A DNA stretch of 64,000 nucleotides from Bin5 sp965221345. Its GTDB lineage: Bacteria; Chloroflexota; Anaerolineae; Caldilineales; Caldilineaceae. Below the pieces are notes generated by a model, which saw nothing but the letters and a program-made list of their open reading frames with translations, had not been told where the DNA came from and made no database searches. Of the stretch, positions 26,102 through 34,578 are shown one piece after another. Each line of letters starts with the position of its first letter. Within the stretch, counting starts at the first letter, position 1. A program made the position numbers and the translations under genes. The stretch lies in assembly GCA_965221345.1 (NCBI GenBank), contig CBDCSD010000001.1, positions 1,488,001 through 1,552,000 of the forward strand. Direction: 5' to 3'.

Positions 26102-26602
26102 TGTCGCAGGCTATTCTCGCACCTCGATTTCTGTCCTCTACCTATTCCCCGCCAGGTCCCGCGACTCCCTGGGCGCGGGTTGCCCTGGCCTTGTGGGCAG
26201 GGCTGCGGCAGAAAAGGCCAACAGCCAAGGATGGAGCCACATCACTTCTCTTGCTGTCTCCCCCAACTTTTCCTCCAATATGGGTACTTGATGAAGAGGG
26301 CAGAATTGCCCGGAACTCCGCGATCCACATACCGGTTGTGCCACATGGTAGGCCCGTGATCAGCGTCTGCGCGCCAGTTCTGGCCCACCTGAACGATTGG
26401 GAAATTGGCAAGAAACCCTGAATAACCATTGGCCTCTCTCCAACCAGTCGAAGCTCTAGACAATGGAATCAAGACCAATCTACCCATAAGCAGTTTACTG
26501 CGCCATGTCTTCAAGTTTGGGTGTCACCGGTCACTTCATTCGGAAGTACCGCATTCCCATCCCCCCCACCCCCTGCCGGCTCACTGCATTAACCGGCACG
26601 CT
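26102..26602. other. Non-coding stretch with no recognised gene
   Basis: Between the divergent phosphofructokinase and MBL genes. Short open frames exist on both strands, but none has a convincing ribosome site or recognisable protein. No strong hairpin or repeat was seen. Confidence 0.5.
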
Positions 26603-26632
26603 TTGACAGATCGAGCCCTTAAAATGTAGACT
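26603..26632 (+). promoter_or_regulatory. Candidate promoter for the MBL-TPR gene pair
   Basis: A consensus TTGACA at 26603-26608 is followed after 18 bases by TAGACT at 26627-26632 (4/6 match). A transcript would begin near 26640, about 97 bases before the ATG at 26737. Confidence 0.45.
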
Positions 26633-26736
26633 ACCGGTGACCAATAGGGACAGTCATTCGCTTGACGATTTCGAATTCCGGTGTCGATGTACGTAAACTT
26701 CGGTACACCAAATCATTTGGACAAAGGGTTTCAACT

Positions 26737-27762
26737 ATGGCAGCCAGACGTAGAACTTCATTCAAATTAGGGGTGACAGGCCTGGGTGAGAGGCAGGAAA
26801 TAGCGCCCGGCCTCTTTATCAACACCTTCTATCGAGGCTGTACGCCGGGGTTTGTCGTCACTGACGAGGGTCTGATTCTGATTGATACGCCCTTAATCCC
26901 TAAGCAGGCCAAAGACTGGCGGGAACAGATCGAATTGGAAGCGCCGGGCCTGCCGATCCTTTATGTGTTCAACACGGACCACCATCGCGGCCATGCCCTG
27001 GGCAACCAGTATTTTCTGCCGACGACGGTCATCGCCCATGAGCGTGCCTTCAAGGAGATGTCCGGTTACACGGAAAACTTCAAAGAGCGGGTCTACAACA
27101 GCTTCAAGCGGGAGCCGGAAATCCAGGAACAGTTGACCAATATCGAAATTGTCCTCCCTGGTGTTACCTTCACCGACTGCGCCCGTCTACAATATGGTGG
27201 GCGTGAAATACAGTTGATCTATGCCGGCGGCCATACCCCGGCCACCAGCTTCGCCTGGTTGCCGGAAGAAAAGATCGCCTTTGTCGGAGATATACTCTGG
27301 GTGGACCAGCATCCTTACATGGCCCAAGCGGATTCTCTCGAATGGATCGAAGCACTGCGCCGGATCCGAACGCTCGGCGCGGAGAGATTAGTCCCAGGTC
27401 ACGGGCCCGTGTGCAGCCCTGATGACACTTTGAAAGTTGAGGAGTACATTCTTTTCAAGCGCCAGCGCGTCCGCGACTACTACCGTGAAGGCAAAACCAA
27501 GAACGAAGCAAAGAGCGGCTTGGTGGGCGAGATGCTGGAACTATTTCCAGTGCCGTTGGAACGCAAAGCAAAAATTGAGAGCCAGATTAAGTCAGGCATC
27601 AATCGGGTCTATCGTGAGATTCAACGAGAAGAAGAATTGGCTGGAGCGGAATCGAGAAACGGCGCCTTGCACCCGCCGGCTAGTGGCGCAGATCTCGCAC
27701 TTGAGCCACAGGCGGAGGCAAACCTCATTCCGGCCCCGGTTGGCCCGGAGGCCAACCAGTAA
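26737..27762 (+). CDS. MBL-fold metallo-hydrolase with a variant metal motif
   Basis: A 341-residue metallo-beta-lactamase-fold protein. The usual THxHxDH motif reads 'NTDHHRGH' (residues 79-86): the first His is Asp and the Asp is Gly. The remaining ligands look intact: His in 'YAGGHTPATS', Asp in 'AFVGDILW', His in 'LVPGHGPV'. Substrate unknown; redox enzymes, lactonases and nucleases share the fold. The tail after ~residue 300 is low-complexity. ATG 26737 follows AAGGG. Its TAA overlaps the next ATG (TAATG), implying translational coupling. Confidence 0.82.
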   Translation: MAARRRTSFKLGVTGLGERQEIAPGLFINTFYRGCTPGFVVTDEGLILIDTPLIPKQAKDWREQIELEAPGLPILYVFNTDHHRGHALGNQYFLPTTVIAHERAFKEMSGYTENFKERVYNSFKREPEIQEQLTNIEIVLPGVTFTDCARLQYGGREIQLIYAGGHTPATSFAWLPEEKIAFVGDILWVDQHPYMAQADSLEWIEALRRIRTLGAERLVPGHGPVCSPDDTLKVEEYILFKRQRVRDYYREGKTKNEAKSGLVGEMLELFPVPLERKAKIESQIKSGINRVYREIQREEELAGAESRNGALHPPASGADLALEPQAEANLIPAPVGPEANQ

Positions 27763-28787
27763 TGGCCTACTCAGTTCGGGAGGAGCGACAAAGCCTTGCC
27801 GTTAGTCTGCGTGAAGACATTACCGAAGCGGAGCGGGGGATCGTTCAGTTGCGGCGAGACAATGTTGAATCCTTCCTGCAGCTCTTGGATGGCATCGAAG
27901 AGCGCTTCGCACAACTGGAGTCCAGCGGCCTCGACCTCAGGACCGAGCTCACGCGGTGGGTCAGTCTGCAGAGCAAGCTGCGGCGCGAAGCAAGCCGCAT
28001 TTCTCGAGTACTGGACCTGGCCGGCGGCTTGGCGCAGTTGCGCCAAGCCAATCCCCCGGCGCAAGGGCTGTGGTGGCGCCTTGACGAAGTGGTGGCAGCC
28101 GCCCGTCGCCGCCTCATACGTCGTCTGGGCATAACCATCGGAACCATTGTCGGTTTTCTTGCGATCGTTTGGGTGCTGCTAACTTTTGTATTCCCGCCTG
28201 ACCCAAATACAGTTGTCGCCTCAGAAGCAATCTCTACGCTGCAGCAAATGGCCTTTGAGGGGAGGTGGGACGAGGCCTTGGAGGTTATCGAGGTGGCCAA
28301 GGCTCAACTCACGCAACCGGACCCGGAACTCTTGATCTGGGAGGGGGTCATTCGCGACAAACTGGGCCAAAGTGATCGCGCGCTGGAGGCGCTGGCCGAA
28401 GCAAGAGCACTGGTCCCTGCCGGTAAACTCGTGTCGTACTGGTGGACAGTTGGCTCCGTCTGGCTTTCAGTTGTAGATGTGGAGAAAGCTCGCTCTGCCG
28501 CCAACGAGGCAATTGCATTCGACTCTTCCGATCCCCAGGGCTACTTTTTGCTGGCCAGTGTCGCTGAGGTGGAAGGCAACACACGTTGCGCCATCGATCT
28601 CTTCGACAAGACTTTCCAACTGGCATCGGAAAGCAATGCCCAGTTGGCTGTCATTGCCCGTGTCCGCATGGGCAACCTGCTGCAACGGCCTGGCAATATG
28701 TCGCTATTCGGCAGTGAAGGGACAGACAACGGCGAGTCCGGCACTGGCGATAGCGGCGGAGCCGCCGACCCCTGCAACGGCGAATAG
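27762..28787 (+). CDS. Membrane-anchored coiled-coil/TPR-like protein
   Basis: 341 residues. Residues ~1-90 are charged and helical (coiled coil, rich in E/R/Q). One membrane span is at about 124-144 ('ITIGTIVGFLAIVWVLLTFV'). The extracellular or periplasmic part (~150-320) has TPR-like helical pairs, for example 'AEARALVPAGKLVSYWWTVG' and 'AANEAIAFDSSDPQGYFLLA'. It probably acts as a scaffold. It is not a recognised named protein. Its start codon overlaps the MBL stop, suggesting the two act together. Confidence 0.7.
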   Translation: MAYSVREERQSLAVSLREDITEAERGIVQLRRDNVESFLQLLDGIEERFAQLESSGLDLRTELTRWVSLQSKLRREASRISRVLDLAGGLAQLRQANPPAQGLWWRLDEVVAAARRRLIRRLGITIGTIVGFLAIVWVLLTFVFPPDPNTVVASEAISTLQQMAFEGRWDEALEVIEVAKAQLTQPDPELLIWEGVIRDKLGQSDRALEALAEARALVPAGKLVSYWWTVGSVWLSVVDVEKARSAANEAIAFDSSDPQGYFLLASVAEVEGNTRCAIDLFDKTFQLASESNAQLAVIARVRMGNLLQRPGNMSLFGSEGTDNGESGTGDSGGAADPCNGE

Positions 28788-28896
28788 CCCTGTGTCACCG
28801 GTGGCGGTATCGGAAGCCCCGCCTATTGAGGGACCAGGACTTTTGTGCCGGCAACGATTCTTGTACAGTGGGCCTGCGTAGATTTGGTTCAGATAC

Positions 28897-28969
28897 GCCC
28901 CCTTAGCTCAGAGGATAGAGCAACGGACTTCTAATCCGTCGGTCGTAGGTTCGACTCCTACAGGGGGTG
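28897..28969 (+). tRNA. tRNA-Arg (anticodon UCU)
   Basis: A 73-base cloverleaf. Acceptor arm GCCCCCT pairs with AGGGGGT (closing G-U), the D-arm has TAGCTCAGAGGATAGAGCA, the anticodon stem ACGGA/TCCGT holds loop CTTCTAA with anticodon TCT at 28930-28932, and the T-arm is TAGGTTCGACTCCTA. The CCA end is not encoded. It decodes AGA. Confidence 0.95.
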
Positions 28970-29095
28970 CCTTTTCAGAGGGAAGCAGACGCAGGGTTGA
29001 GATTCGCGCTAGGCCGATGTCCCCGATCGGCACTGTTTAGCCAATACAATGCACATGGGTCTGAAGCGGTTGTTTCAGCAACTGGGTGAAGGATC

Positions 29096-29143
29096 AAACA
29101 GCGCTGCCTACCACATCTTGGGCTTGGCAGCGCCGTTTCTTTC
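29096..29143 (+). terminator. Candidate intrinsic terminator downstream of tRNA-Arg
   Basis: Arms AAACAGCGCTGCC (29096-29108) and GGCAGCGCCGTTT (29126-29138) pair at 12 of 13 positions across a 17-base loop. The T-rich stretch TTTCTTTCT follows. The rest of 28970-29294 shows no gene. Confidence 0.5.
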
Positions 29144-29294
29144 TATAGGCCAGGGAATTACTACTGCCTATCTACTCCTGGGCTGTTGCAATTCTTCCGC
29201 GCTGACAGATCGGCCTTCACGCGGAATTACGACTCCTGCCAGGCTCTCGTGGTCAATGGCTCCTACATAAATTCCCAAGGATCTGGGCCACGCT

Positions 29295-29651
29295 TCAGGC
29301 CATCGGAGGATATGAAATCCGTATCCGGTCCCCGCGTACAGTTACCACTGCTTGCGATTCCATTGCCTCCCGAAATCGTTCGATCACTCCGGCAAGCAAT
29401 GCGATCCGCTGTTCTGCCGGAACGTCAGGGAGTCGAACGAGCCCCGCATGTGGAACCCTTTCTAAATAGATGAGTTCCCCGAAATCGGTATCAGTCGTGA
29501 TCAGGATTCGGTTCTCGGCCTCTGCACACTCCAGTAGCGCACGGTCCCCGGGATCTGGACCCAGACTACGTGCTTAGAGAGCATCGTTCCCATTGTTCCT
29601 GAGTCATTCTGCCAAACGGCGACCAGCATACCGGTCGACGAGAAACTTCAC
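29295..29651 (-). pseudogene. Broken DUF5615-type PIN-like toxin gene
   Basis: A 119-codon frame, beginning with a GTG that overlaps the antitoxin stop and ending at TGA 29295-29297. It encodes 'VKFLVDRYAGRRLAE', then a TGA at codon 16 (29604-29606), a TAA at codon 26 (29574-29576), then an intact stretch with 'LLECAEAENRILITTDTDFGE', the acidic PIN core, and 'GLVRLPDVPAEQRI'. The usual family N-terminus has a Trp where the first stop is, so TGG-to-TGA explains it. The downstream reading is clean, so decay is recent. Confidence 0.82.
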
Positions 29652-29899
29652 AGCTGCTGCACGGACACTGCGGCCAGTGTGTCTCCGGCGATCACTGCGT
29701 GCGCATAGGCGGTGCAGGCGCGAATGTCATCGAGTTCCAGGTCAGGGAAATCATCCAAGATTGCTTCCGGAGTGACGCCCTGTGTCAACAAACTCAGTAT
29801 GAGTTCCACCGAGATTCTCATGTCACGAACAATCGGCTTTCCACCAAAAACGTCCGGGCGAGCCGTTATACGCTTGAGCAGTTCATTTTCAGTCCGCAT
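29648..29899 (-). CDS. DUF433 antitoxin-like protein
   Basis: An 83-residue DUF433 protein: 'RITARPDVFGGKPIVRDMRI' and 'LLTQGVTPEAILDDFPDLEL' are the family's winged-helix DNA-binding signatures. DUF433 genes commonly pair with DUF5615 PIN-like toxins as type II toxin-antitoxin modules; here the toxin gene overlaps by four bases and is disrupted. It may survive as an autoregulator or remnant. It lies beyond tRNA-Arg, a usual entry point for mobile modules. Confidence 0.88.
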   Translation of the reverse strand: MRTENELLKRITARPDVFGGKPIVRDMRISVELILSLLTQGVTPEAILDDFPDLELDDIRACTAYAHAVIAGDTLAAVSVQQL

Positions 29900-30019
29900 A
29901 TCGTTTCTCCGTGATTCGGCGCCTGGCTATCCTGACAAGGCAAGCAGCATGATGTCACGGTTCCTTTCCTTACAATGTACCTATTGAAGCGCAACTTGCA
30001 ATACGCGACGCCACCGACT

Positions 30020-30808
30020 CTAACCAACCCTATCCCGCGCCGAACCCTTCTCCGAGATCCTCTCGTGCGGTTCTTTCTCATTGATCGCATTAAGTCCCGG
30101 CTTGCCAGGCTGAATGTACGGGAATGTCGGGCCGGCGGACGGCGCGGCCCAGCGCACGCCGTTGGCAACTACCTGGCGAATGATGTCCTGGTGAAAAATC
30201 GGGTAGGTCTCATGGCCGGGCCGGAAGTAGAATATCTTTCCATTACCGCGGTGGAAGCAAGCCCCGCTCCGGAAGACATTGCCGCCCTCGAACCAACTGA
30301 CAAACACCAGGTCGTCCGGTGCGGGGATATCGAAAAGCTCCCCATACATCTCGCACTCTTCAATCTCAAAATACGGCGGCAGCCCTTGCGCAATCGGGTG
30401 GGACGGTTTGACCACCCAAATCCGTTCTCTCTCGTCGGCTTCGCGCCAGCGTAAGCTGCACGTGGTACCCATCAGCTTGCGAAAAATCTTCGAGAAGTGG
30501 CCAGAGTGCAGAACGACCAGTCCCATTCCCTCCAACACGCGCCGCTGCACGCGCTCGACGACCTCATCGCAAACCTGCGCGTGGGCGCGGTGGCCCCACC
30601 AAGTCAGCACGTCCGTCTCTGCCAGCACCTCATCAGTCAAACCGTGTTCCGGCTCGTCCAGCGTGGCCGTGCGGACTGAACTGAATCCGTGCAGGCGCAA
30701 CCCTTCGGCAATGGCCCCGTGAATTCCATCGGGATACAGGCCGCCGATAAACTCGTTCACCTTTTCGTGTTGAAACTCGTTCCAGACCGTAACGCGAATG
30801 TCTCCCAT
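30020..30808 (-). CDS. ThuA-like trehalose-utilisation domain protein
   Basis: A 262-residue protein of the ThuA family (class I glutamine amidotransferase-like fold). Signatures: 'RVTVWNEFQHE' start, 'DVLTWWGHRAHAQV', 'GLVVLHSGHFSK' and 'YFRPGHETYPIFHQ'. ThuA-type proteins act in disaccharide catabolism alongside Gfo/Idh dehydrogenases, and such a dehydrogenase lies immediately upstream at 30911. The open frame reaches 30907, but ATG 30808 behind GGAGGAAACAG is the better start. Exact reaction unknown. Confidence 0.85.
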   Translation of the reverse strand: MGDIRVTVWNEFQHEKVNEFIGGLYPDGIHGAIAEGLRLHGFSSVRTATLDEPEHGLTDEVLAETDVLTWWGHRAHAQVCDEVVERVQRRVLEGMGLVVLHSGHFSKIFRKLMGTTCSLRWREADERERIWVVKPSHPIAQGLPPYFEIEECEMYGELFDIPAPDDLVFVSWFEGGNVFRSGACFHRGNGKIFYFRPGHETYPIFHQDIIRQVVANGVRWAAPSAGPTFPYIQPGKPGLNAINEKEPHERISEKGSARDRVG

Positions 30809-30910
30809 CCTGTTTCCTCCGTAACTTGAGAAGTGAAAACCGAGATAGGGGATGCACGAAGCGTAAGATGTTCCACCTCGTACCTTTGTCCCCACCTCTC
30901 TGATCAATCG

Positions 30911-31939
30911 CTATGAGCCTACTGTTACCGGCTTTCCCCCTTGGCCGGCGGATTCCTTAATTGCATCCCACAAACGAGCCATTCGCAGTCCGATTTCCGG
31001 TGGGCATGGGTTTTCCAAATCACCGGCCCGCACTCGCAGAAACTGCTGCCAGGTGCCCAATGATTCTGGCAACTCCACTGGCGTAAGTTCCTCGTCCCCT
31101 GTTTCCTGAATCAAGAGACGCTCTCCCCAAACACCCGTTTGCAACATTCCTTTCTCGCACAATACACGAACGTCCGAGCCGATCTTACAGTTCGTGTTTC
31201 CGGCCGCGTTCATCGACACCAACGCGCCCGAACTCAATCGGGCGATGACCGCAGCCAAAATGTCCACAGGGGCGCCATGATTGTCCATCCAGGCCGCCAC
31301 CTCGATAAAGTCTTCGCCCGCCAAATCGGAGATAGTATTGAGCATATGCGCGCCAGTGTCAAACAGGAAGCCGCCCCCTGCAACTTCAGGAACCTGGCGC
31401 CAAAGACCGCTTGTGCTGGTCATCCAGTTCTGCCACACAACTGCGCTGATGTTCAGAATCCTGCCCAATTTCCCCGCCCGCAGAATCTTCGCGCCGGTTC
31501 GTACCTGGGGTGACATGCTGCCATTGAAGGATACCGACAGCAGACCGCCGCTTCTATTTCGGGCATCGATCAACGCAACCGCTTCCCCTGCGTTCATTAC
31601 CATCGGTTTTTCCAGCAATACATCCAGCCCGGCTTCCAAACATGCCTTTGCCTGCGGAAAATGCAAAACGTGCGGCGTAATGATAAATGCAGCGTCGATC
31701 TCGCCTCGTTTCAACAGTTTCTCGAGATCAGGTTCGTTTGGAGGTGGCTCTAGGCCCGCCTCATCGAAGAGTTCGCAGAATGCCTCATAGGCATTCGGAG
31801 AAGGCTCACACACTACCCGTATCTCCGTGGTATCCTGCTGCTGGAGGAGGCGCCGGGTATGGCTGCGGGCCATGCCGCCACACCCAATAAATGCCATTCG
31901 AACGCGGGGTGTCCCACCGCCAGACTTACGTTTAGTCAT
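30911..31939 (-). CDS. Gfo/Idh/MocA family sugar oxidoreductase
   Basis: A 342-residue NAD(P)-dependent dehydrogenase with 'MAFIGCGGMARSHTRRLL' as the Rossmann motif, 'LLEKPMVMNAGEA' with the catalytic Lys, and 'GGGFLFDTGAHMLNTI' near the active-site His. It would oxidise a sugar or sugar acid, probably with the ThuA-like product downstream (pairs like ThuAB handle trehalose and related disaccharides). ATG 31939 follows AGGAG at good spacing. Substrate not determined. Confidence 0.85.
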   Translation of the reverse strand: MTKRKSGGGTPRVRMAFIGCGGMARSHTRRLLQQQDTTEIRVVCEPSPNAYEAFCELFDEAGLEPPPNEPDLEKLLKRGEIDAAFIITPHVLHFPQAKACLEAGLDVLLEKPMVMNAGEAVALIDARNRSGGLLSVSFNGSMSPQVRTGAKILRAGKLGRILNISAVVWQNWMTSTSGLWRQVPEVAGGGFLFDTGAHMLNTISDLAGEDFIEVAAWMDNHGAPVDILAAVIARLSSGALVSMNAAGNTNCKIGSDVRVLCEKGMLQTGVWGERLLIQETGDEELTPVELPESLGTWQQFLRVRAGDLENPCPPEIGLRMARLWDAIKESAGQGGKPVTVGS

Positions 31940-32568
31940 TGACTGACTCCTGAAAGTATGAGAAATGAAGAGTGCAACATCCACAGACGCGCCCGTTCAA
32001 CGACGAATGGGTCAGCTTTCAGAGTTGCATCCTGCCGTGCGGTGGGGGGACCCGGCGCGCCAATATACCGGAGGACATCGGAATGGTTCCCCACCGGCCC
32101 CCCCAATGATACCCTGCGGGGCACCCACCGGCAAGAATTCATTTGCATTTATTGTGAAATCTCTGCTCTGCGCTCGCTATGTCCATCTCCTCCAATCCCT
32201 CCAATTGCATGGCGCTCTGGGACAGGGCAATTGCATCAAATTAGAAAAACCTCGTGAGGCTGCCTGAATCGGGTAGGAGGGCACCCCTTGTGGGTGCCCT
32301 CCCCCCCTTGTGGGCGCCCTTCGTAGGCTATTGTGGCGTCCGAATTAAGATGCGATTGCCCTGCACTCTGGGATTTTGCTAACTCTGAGCCGACTCGTAG
32401 AATAGACAGTGGTAATTCGCGTTCTCGAAATTGCTAGACCGAATCTATGCCTTTCACACGAGCCACGCGGTTTGAACGCTCAGAAAACAGGCCGCGAAGA
32501 GATTCCTGCCATGCCCACAACTTATTCTTCGCCGCCAAACACTATTCCCACATCTTCCTACCGCGCTT
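31940..32568. other. Divergent intergenic region with no recognised gene
   Basis: Lies between the Gfo/Idh gene (minus) and maf (plus), so promoters for both should be here. No convincing open frame was found. It holds the hairpin at 32277-32301. Confidence 0.5.
32277..32301. repeat. Perfect 10-bp hairpin followed by a partial copy
   Basis: GAGGGCACCC and GGGTGCCCTC are separated by CTTGT. A second CCCCTTGTGGGCGCCCT immediately after repeats the right half with one change. No T-run follows, so a rho-independent terminator is doubtful. It lies between divergent genes. Confidence 0.5.
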
Positions 32569-33336
32569 ATGAACTTTCCTAGAGTCATACTTGCCTCTGC
32601 AAGCCCGCGTAGGCAGCAATTCTTCCACTCCCTCGGAATCCCCTTTTGGCCTGAATCTGCAGACATTGATGAGGCGCCGGCGACCAATGAGACGCCCCTT
32701 GCGATGGTGGAAAGACTTGCCATCGCCAAGACTCTGACAGTTGGGAAACGGCTTGCCGCCAGACAAGCGGACGAAGCCGAATCCGCCGCCCCGGCCGAAT
32801 TTCTCGTCGTCGGCGCCGATACAGTGGTGGCAATTAATGACGAAATGTTAGGCAAACCCGCACACGTCGAAGAGGCTTACGCCATGCTGTTGCGGCTGCG
32901 CGCACGTCCCCACCAAGTCCATACTGCGCTGGCATTTGCCCACTTTTCCTGCGGTAAGTTAATGCGAACCCGCAGCCTGATTAACACAACCACAGTGAAT
33001 ATGCGTTGCTACAGTGAGTCGGAGATTGCAGCATACGTGGCAACGGGGGATCCCTTGGACAAGGCCGGCGCCTACGCCATTCAGCACAAGAAATTCAGAC
33101 CCGTAGAGAGTTTTACAGGCTGCCCTGCCGCCGTGATGGGACTGCCGGTCGCCGACCTGCTGCGGCTGCTGGCTGAGTTTAACCTCCCTGTCGAGCGTTC
33201 TCCTTTACAGGTCTGCGGAGTTCTGACAGGAGTCCAATGTTGCCAGCTGCGGCCCGCGGCAACGCCGGGCTCTTCCTGCAGTCACCACCAAGTTGTCAGC
33301 GCTGGCGGCGTGTTGCCAAACGGGCCGCTGCGTTGA
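32569..33336 (+). CDS. maf: Maf-like nucleoside triphosphate pyrophosphatase
   Basis: 255 residues; the first ~200 are the Maf domain. Key motifs: 'ILASASPRRQQFF' (SxSPRR), 'VERLAIAKT', 'VVGADTVVAI' and 'GDPLDKAGAYAIQ' (the KAGxYxIQ signature). It hydrolyses dTTP/UTP-type or modified nucleotides, serving house-cleaning and division-control roles. The C-terminal ~50 residues past 'LLAEFNLP' are Cys/Ser-rich, without family match, and may be a genuine extension or misread end. It precedes rsgA. Confidence 0.9.
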   Translation: MNFPRVILASASPRRQQFFHSLGIPFWPESADIDEAPATNETPLAMVERLAIAKTLTVGKRLAARQADEAESAAPAEFLVVGADTVVAINDEMLGKPAHVEEAYAMLLRLRARPHQVHTALAFAHFSCGKLMRTRSLINTTTVNMRCYSESEIAAYVATGDPLDKAGAYAIQHKKFRPVESFTGCPAAVMGLPVADLLRLLAEFNLPVERSPLQVCGVLTGVQCCQLRPAATPGSSCSHHQVVSAGGVLPNGPLR

Positions 33337-33411
33337 TACACTTGTACCAGAAACTGTGCCCCCAGAGAAGGCACGACCAAAGCCCCGGAAAATCGCCGCC
33401 AGGAGTTGCCT

Positions 33412-34491
33412 TTGCCAAAGAATATGGAAGCCTACGAAGAGTGGGAAGAGGCCTACGAGGACGACTATTTTGACGCGCCCGCCAAGAGCAAACCAAAGCA
33501 AAAGAAAAGGGAGCGGACCGCTAAGGGCGTCGTCGTACGCAGCAGGGGGCATCACTATGATGTCGCCACCTCAGACGACAAAGTAATAAGCTGCCGCGTG
33601 CGGGGCCGGCTCCTCCAGGAACGGACCAAAGACACGACACTTGTGGCCGTCGGCGACCGCGTCCAAGTTGTGCTGGAGGGCAAACGATCTGGCCAGATAG
33701 ACTCGGTCGAAGAGCGGGAGTCTAGTTTGAGCCGACAAATGCCAGGCTCTTCTCGACCGGCCGAGGACGTGATCGTTGCCAACCCGGATCAAGTTCTGGT
33801 TGTCTTTGCCGTGCGCGATCCCGAACCGCACCTGCGAATGCTGGACCGCTTTCTGTTGATCGCCGAGGCCAATGAACTGCCGGCCGTAATCGTCGCGAAT
33901 AAGATTGACCTGACAGGTATCGAGGCCGCCCGCGACAGATTCCTTCTCTACGAAGGTCTCGGATACCCGCTCCTGTTCGTGAGCGCAACAGAGCGAATCG
34001 AAGTCAGTCCAGCCCACAACGCTGGTGACCCGGCAAGATCCCAAGGCCTCGATCAACTGTGCCAGCTGCTTACCGACAAATTGACAGTCATCACCGGCCC
34101 TAGCGGCGTCGGCAAGAGCGCGCTCATAAACGCCATCCACCCACAGCTGAACCTGAGAGTGGGCGAATTGCGCAATTTCGAAGGCAAAGGCCGGCACACA
34201 ACCCGCAATGCCCAACTCTTCCGCCTGCCTTTGGGCGACCAGACTTTCGTAGCCGATACGCCCGGCATCCGCGAGCTGGGCCTGTATGAGATCGATCCGG
34301 GCAGTCTTGCATTCTATTTTGTCGAGATGAAGCCCTACGTCAACGACTGCCACTTTCCTGACTGCACCCACGACCACGAGCCGGACTGTGCCGTCCGCAA
34401 GGCAGTAGAAGAGGGCAAAGTATCGACGGAGCGTTACGAAAGTTATGTGCGCATTTTGAACGGGGAGAGCTTCCAGATGGAGGATTGGTAA
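33412..34491 (+). CDS. rsgA: Ribosome small-subunit GTPase RsgA
   Basis: About 359 residues. An acidic N-terminal extension precedes the OB fold, then a circularly permuted GTPase: G4 'VANKIDL', G1 'GPSGVGKSALIN', G3 'ADTPGIREL', so the order is G4-G1-G3 as in the RsgA/YjeQ family. A C-terminal zinc knuckle is 'CHFPDCTHDHEPDC'. It matures 30S subunits. AGGAG at 33401-33405 favours the TTG at 33412 (spacing six); ATG 33424 or TTG 33406 are alternatives. Confidence 0.93.
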   Translation: MPKNMEAYEEWEEAYEDDYFDAPAKSKPKQKKRERTAKGVVVRSRGHHYDVATSDDKVISCRVRGRLLQERTKDTTLVAVGDRVQVVLEGKRSGQIDSVEERESSLSRQMPGSSRPAEDVIVANPDQVLVVFAVRDPEPHLRMLDRFLLIAEANELPAVIVANKIDLTGIEAARDRFLLYEGLGYPLLFVSATERIEVSPAHNAGDPARSQGLDQLCQLLTDKLTVITGPSGVGKSALINAIHPQLNLRVGELRNFEGKGRHTTRNAQLFRLPLGDQTFVADTPGIRELGLYEIDPGSLAFYFVEMKPYVNDCHFPDCTHDHEPDCAVRKAVEEGKVSTERYESYVRILNGESFQMEDW

Positions 34492-34578
34492 GTTGCCCTC
34501 GTTCATCCCTCTTACTGACACTTTGCGCCTACTTGTCCCAAAGACCCCCAATATGATTCGCAACTTGCAAAATCACAT

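Noticed and set aside
32277..32301. Hairpin as a rho-independent terminator
   Set aside because: No T-run follows on either strand and it lies between divergent starts, so it is listed only as an inverted repeat.
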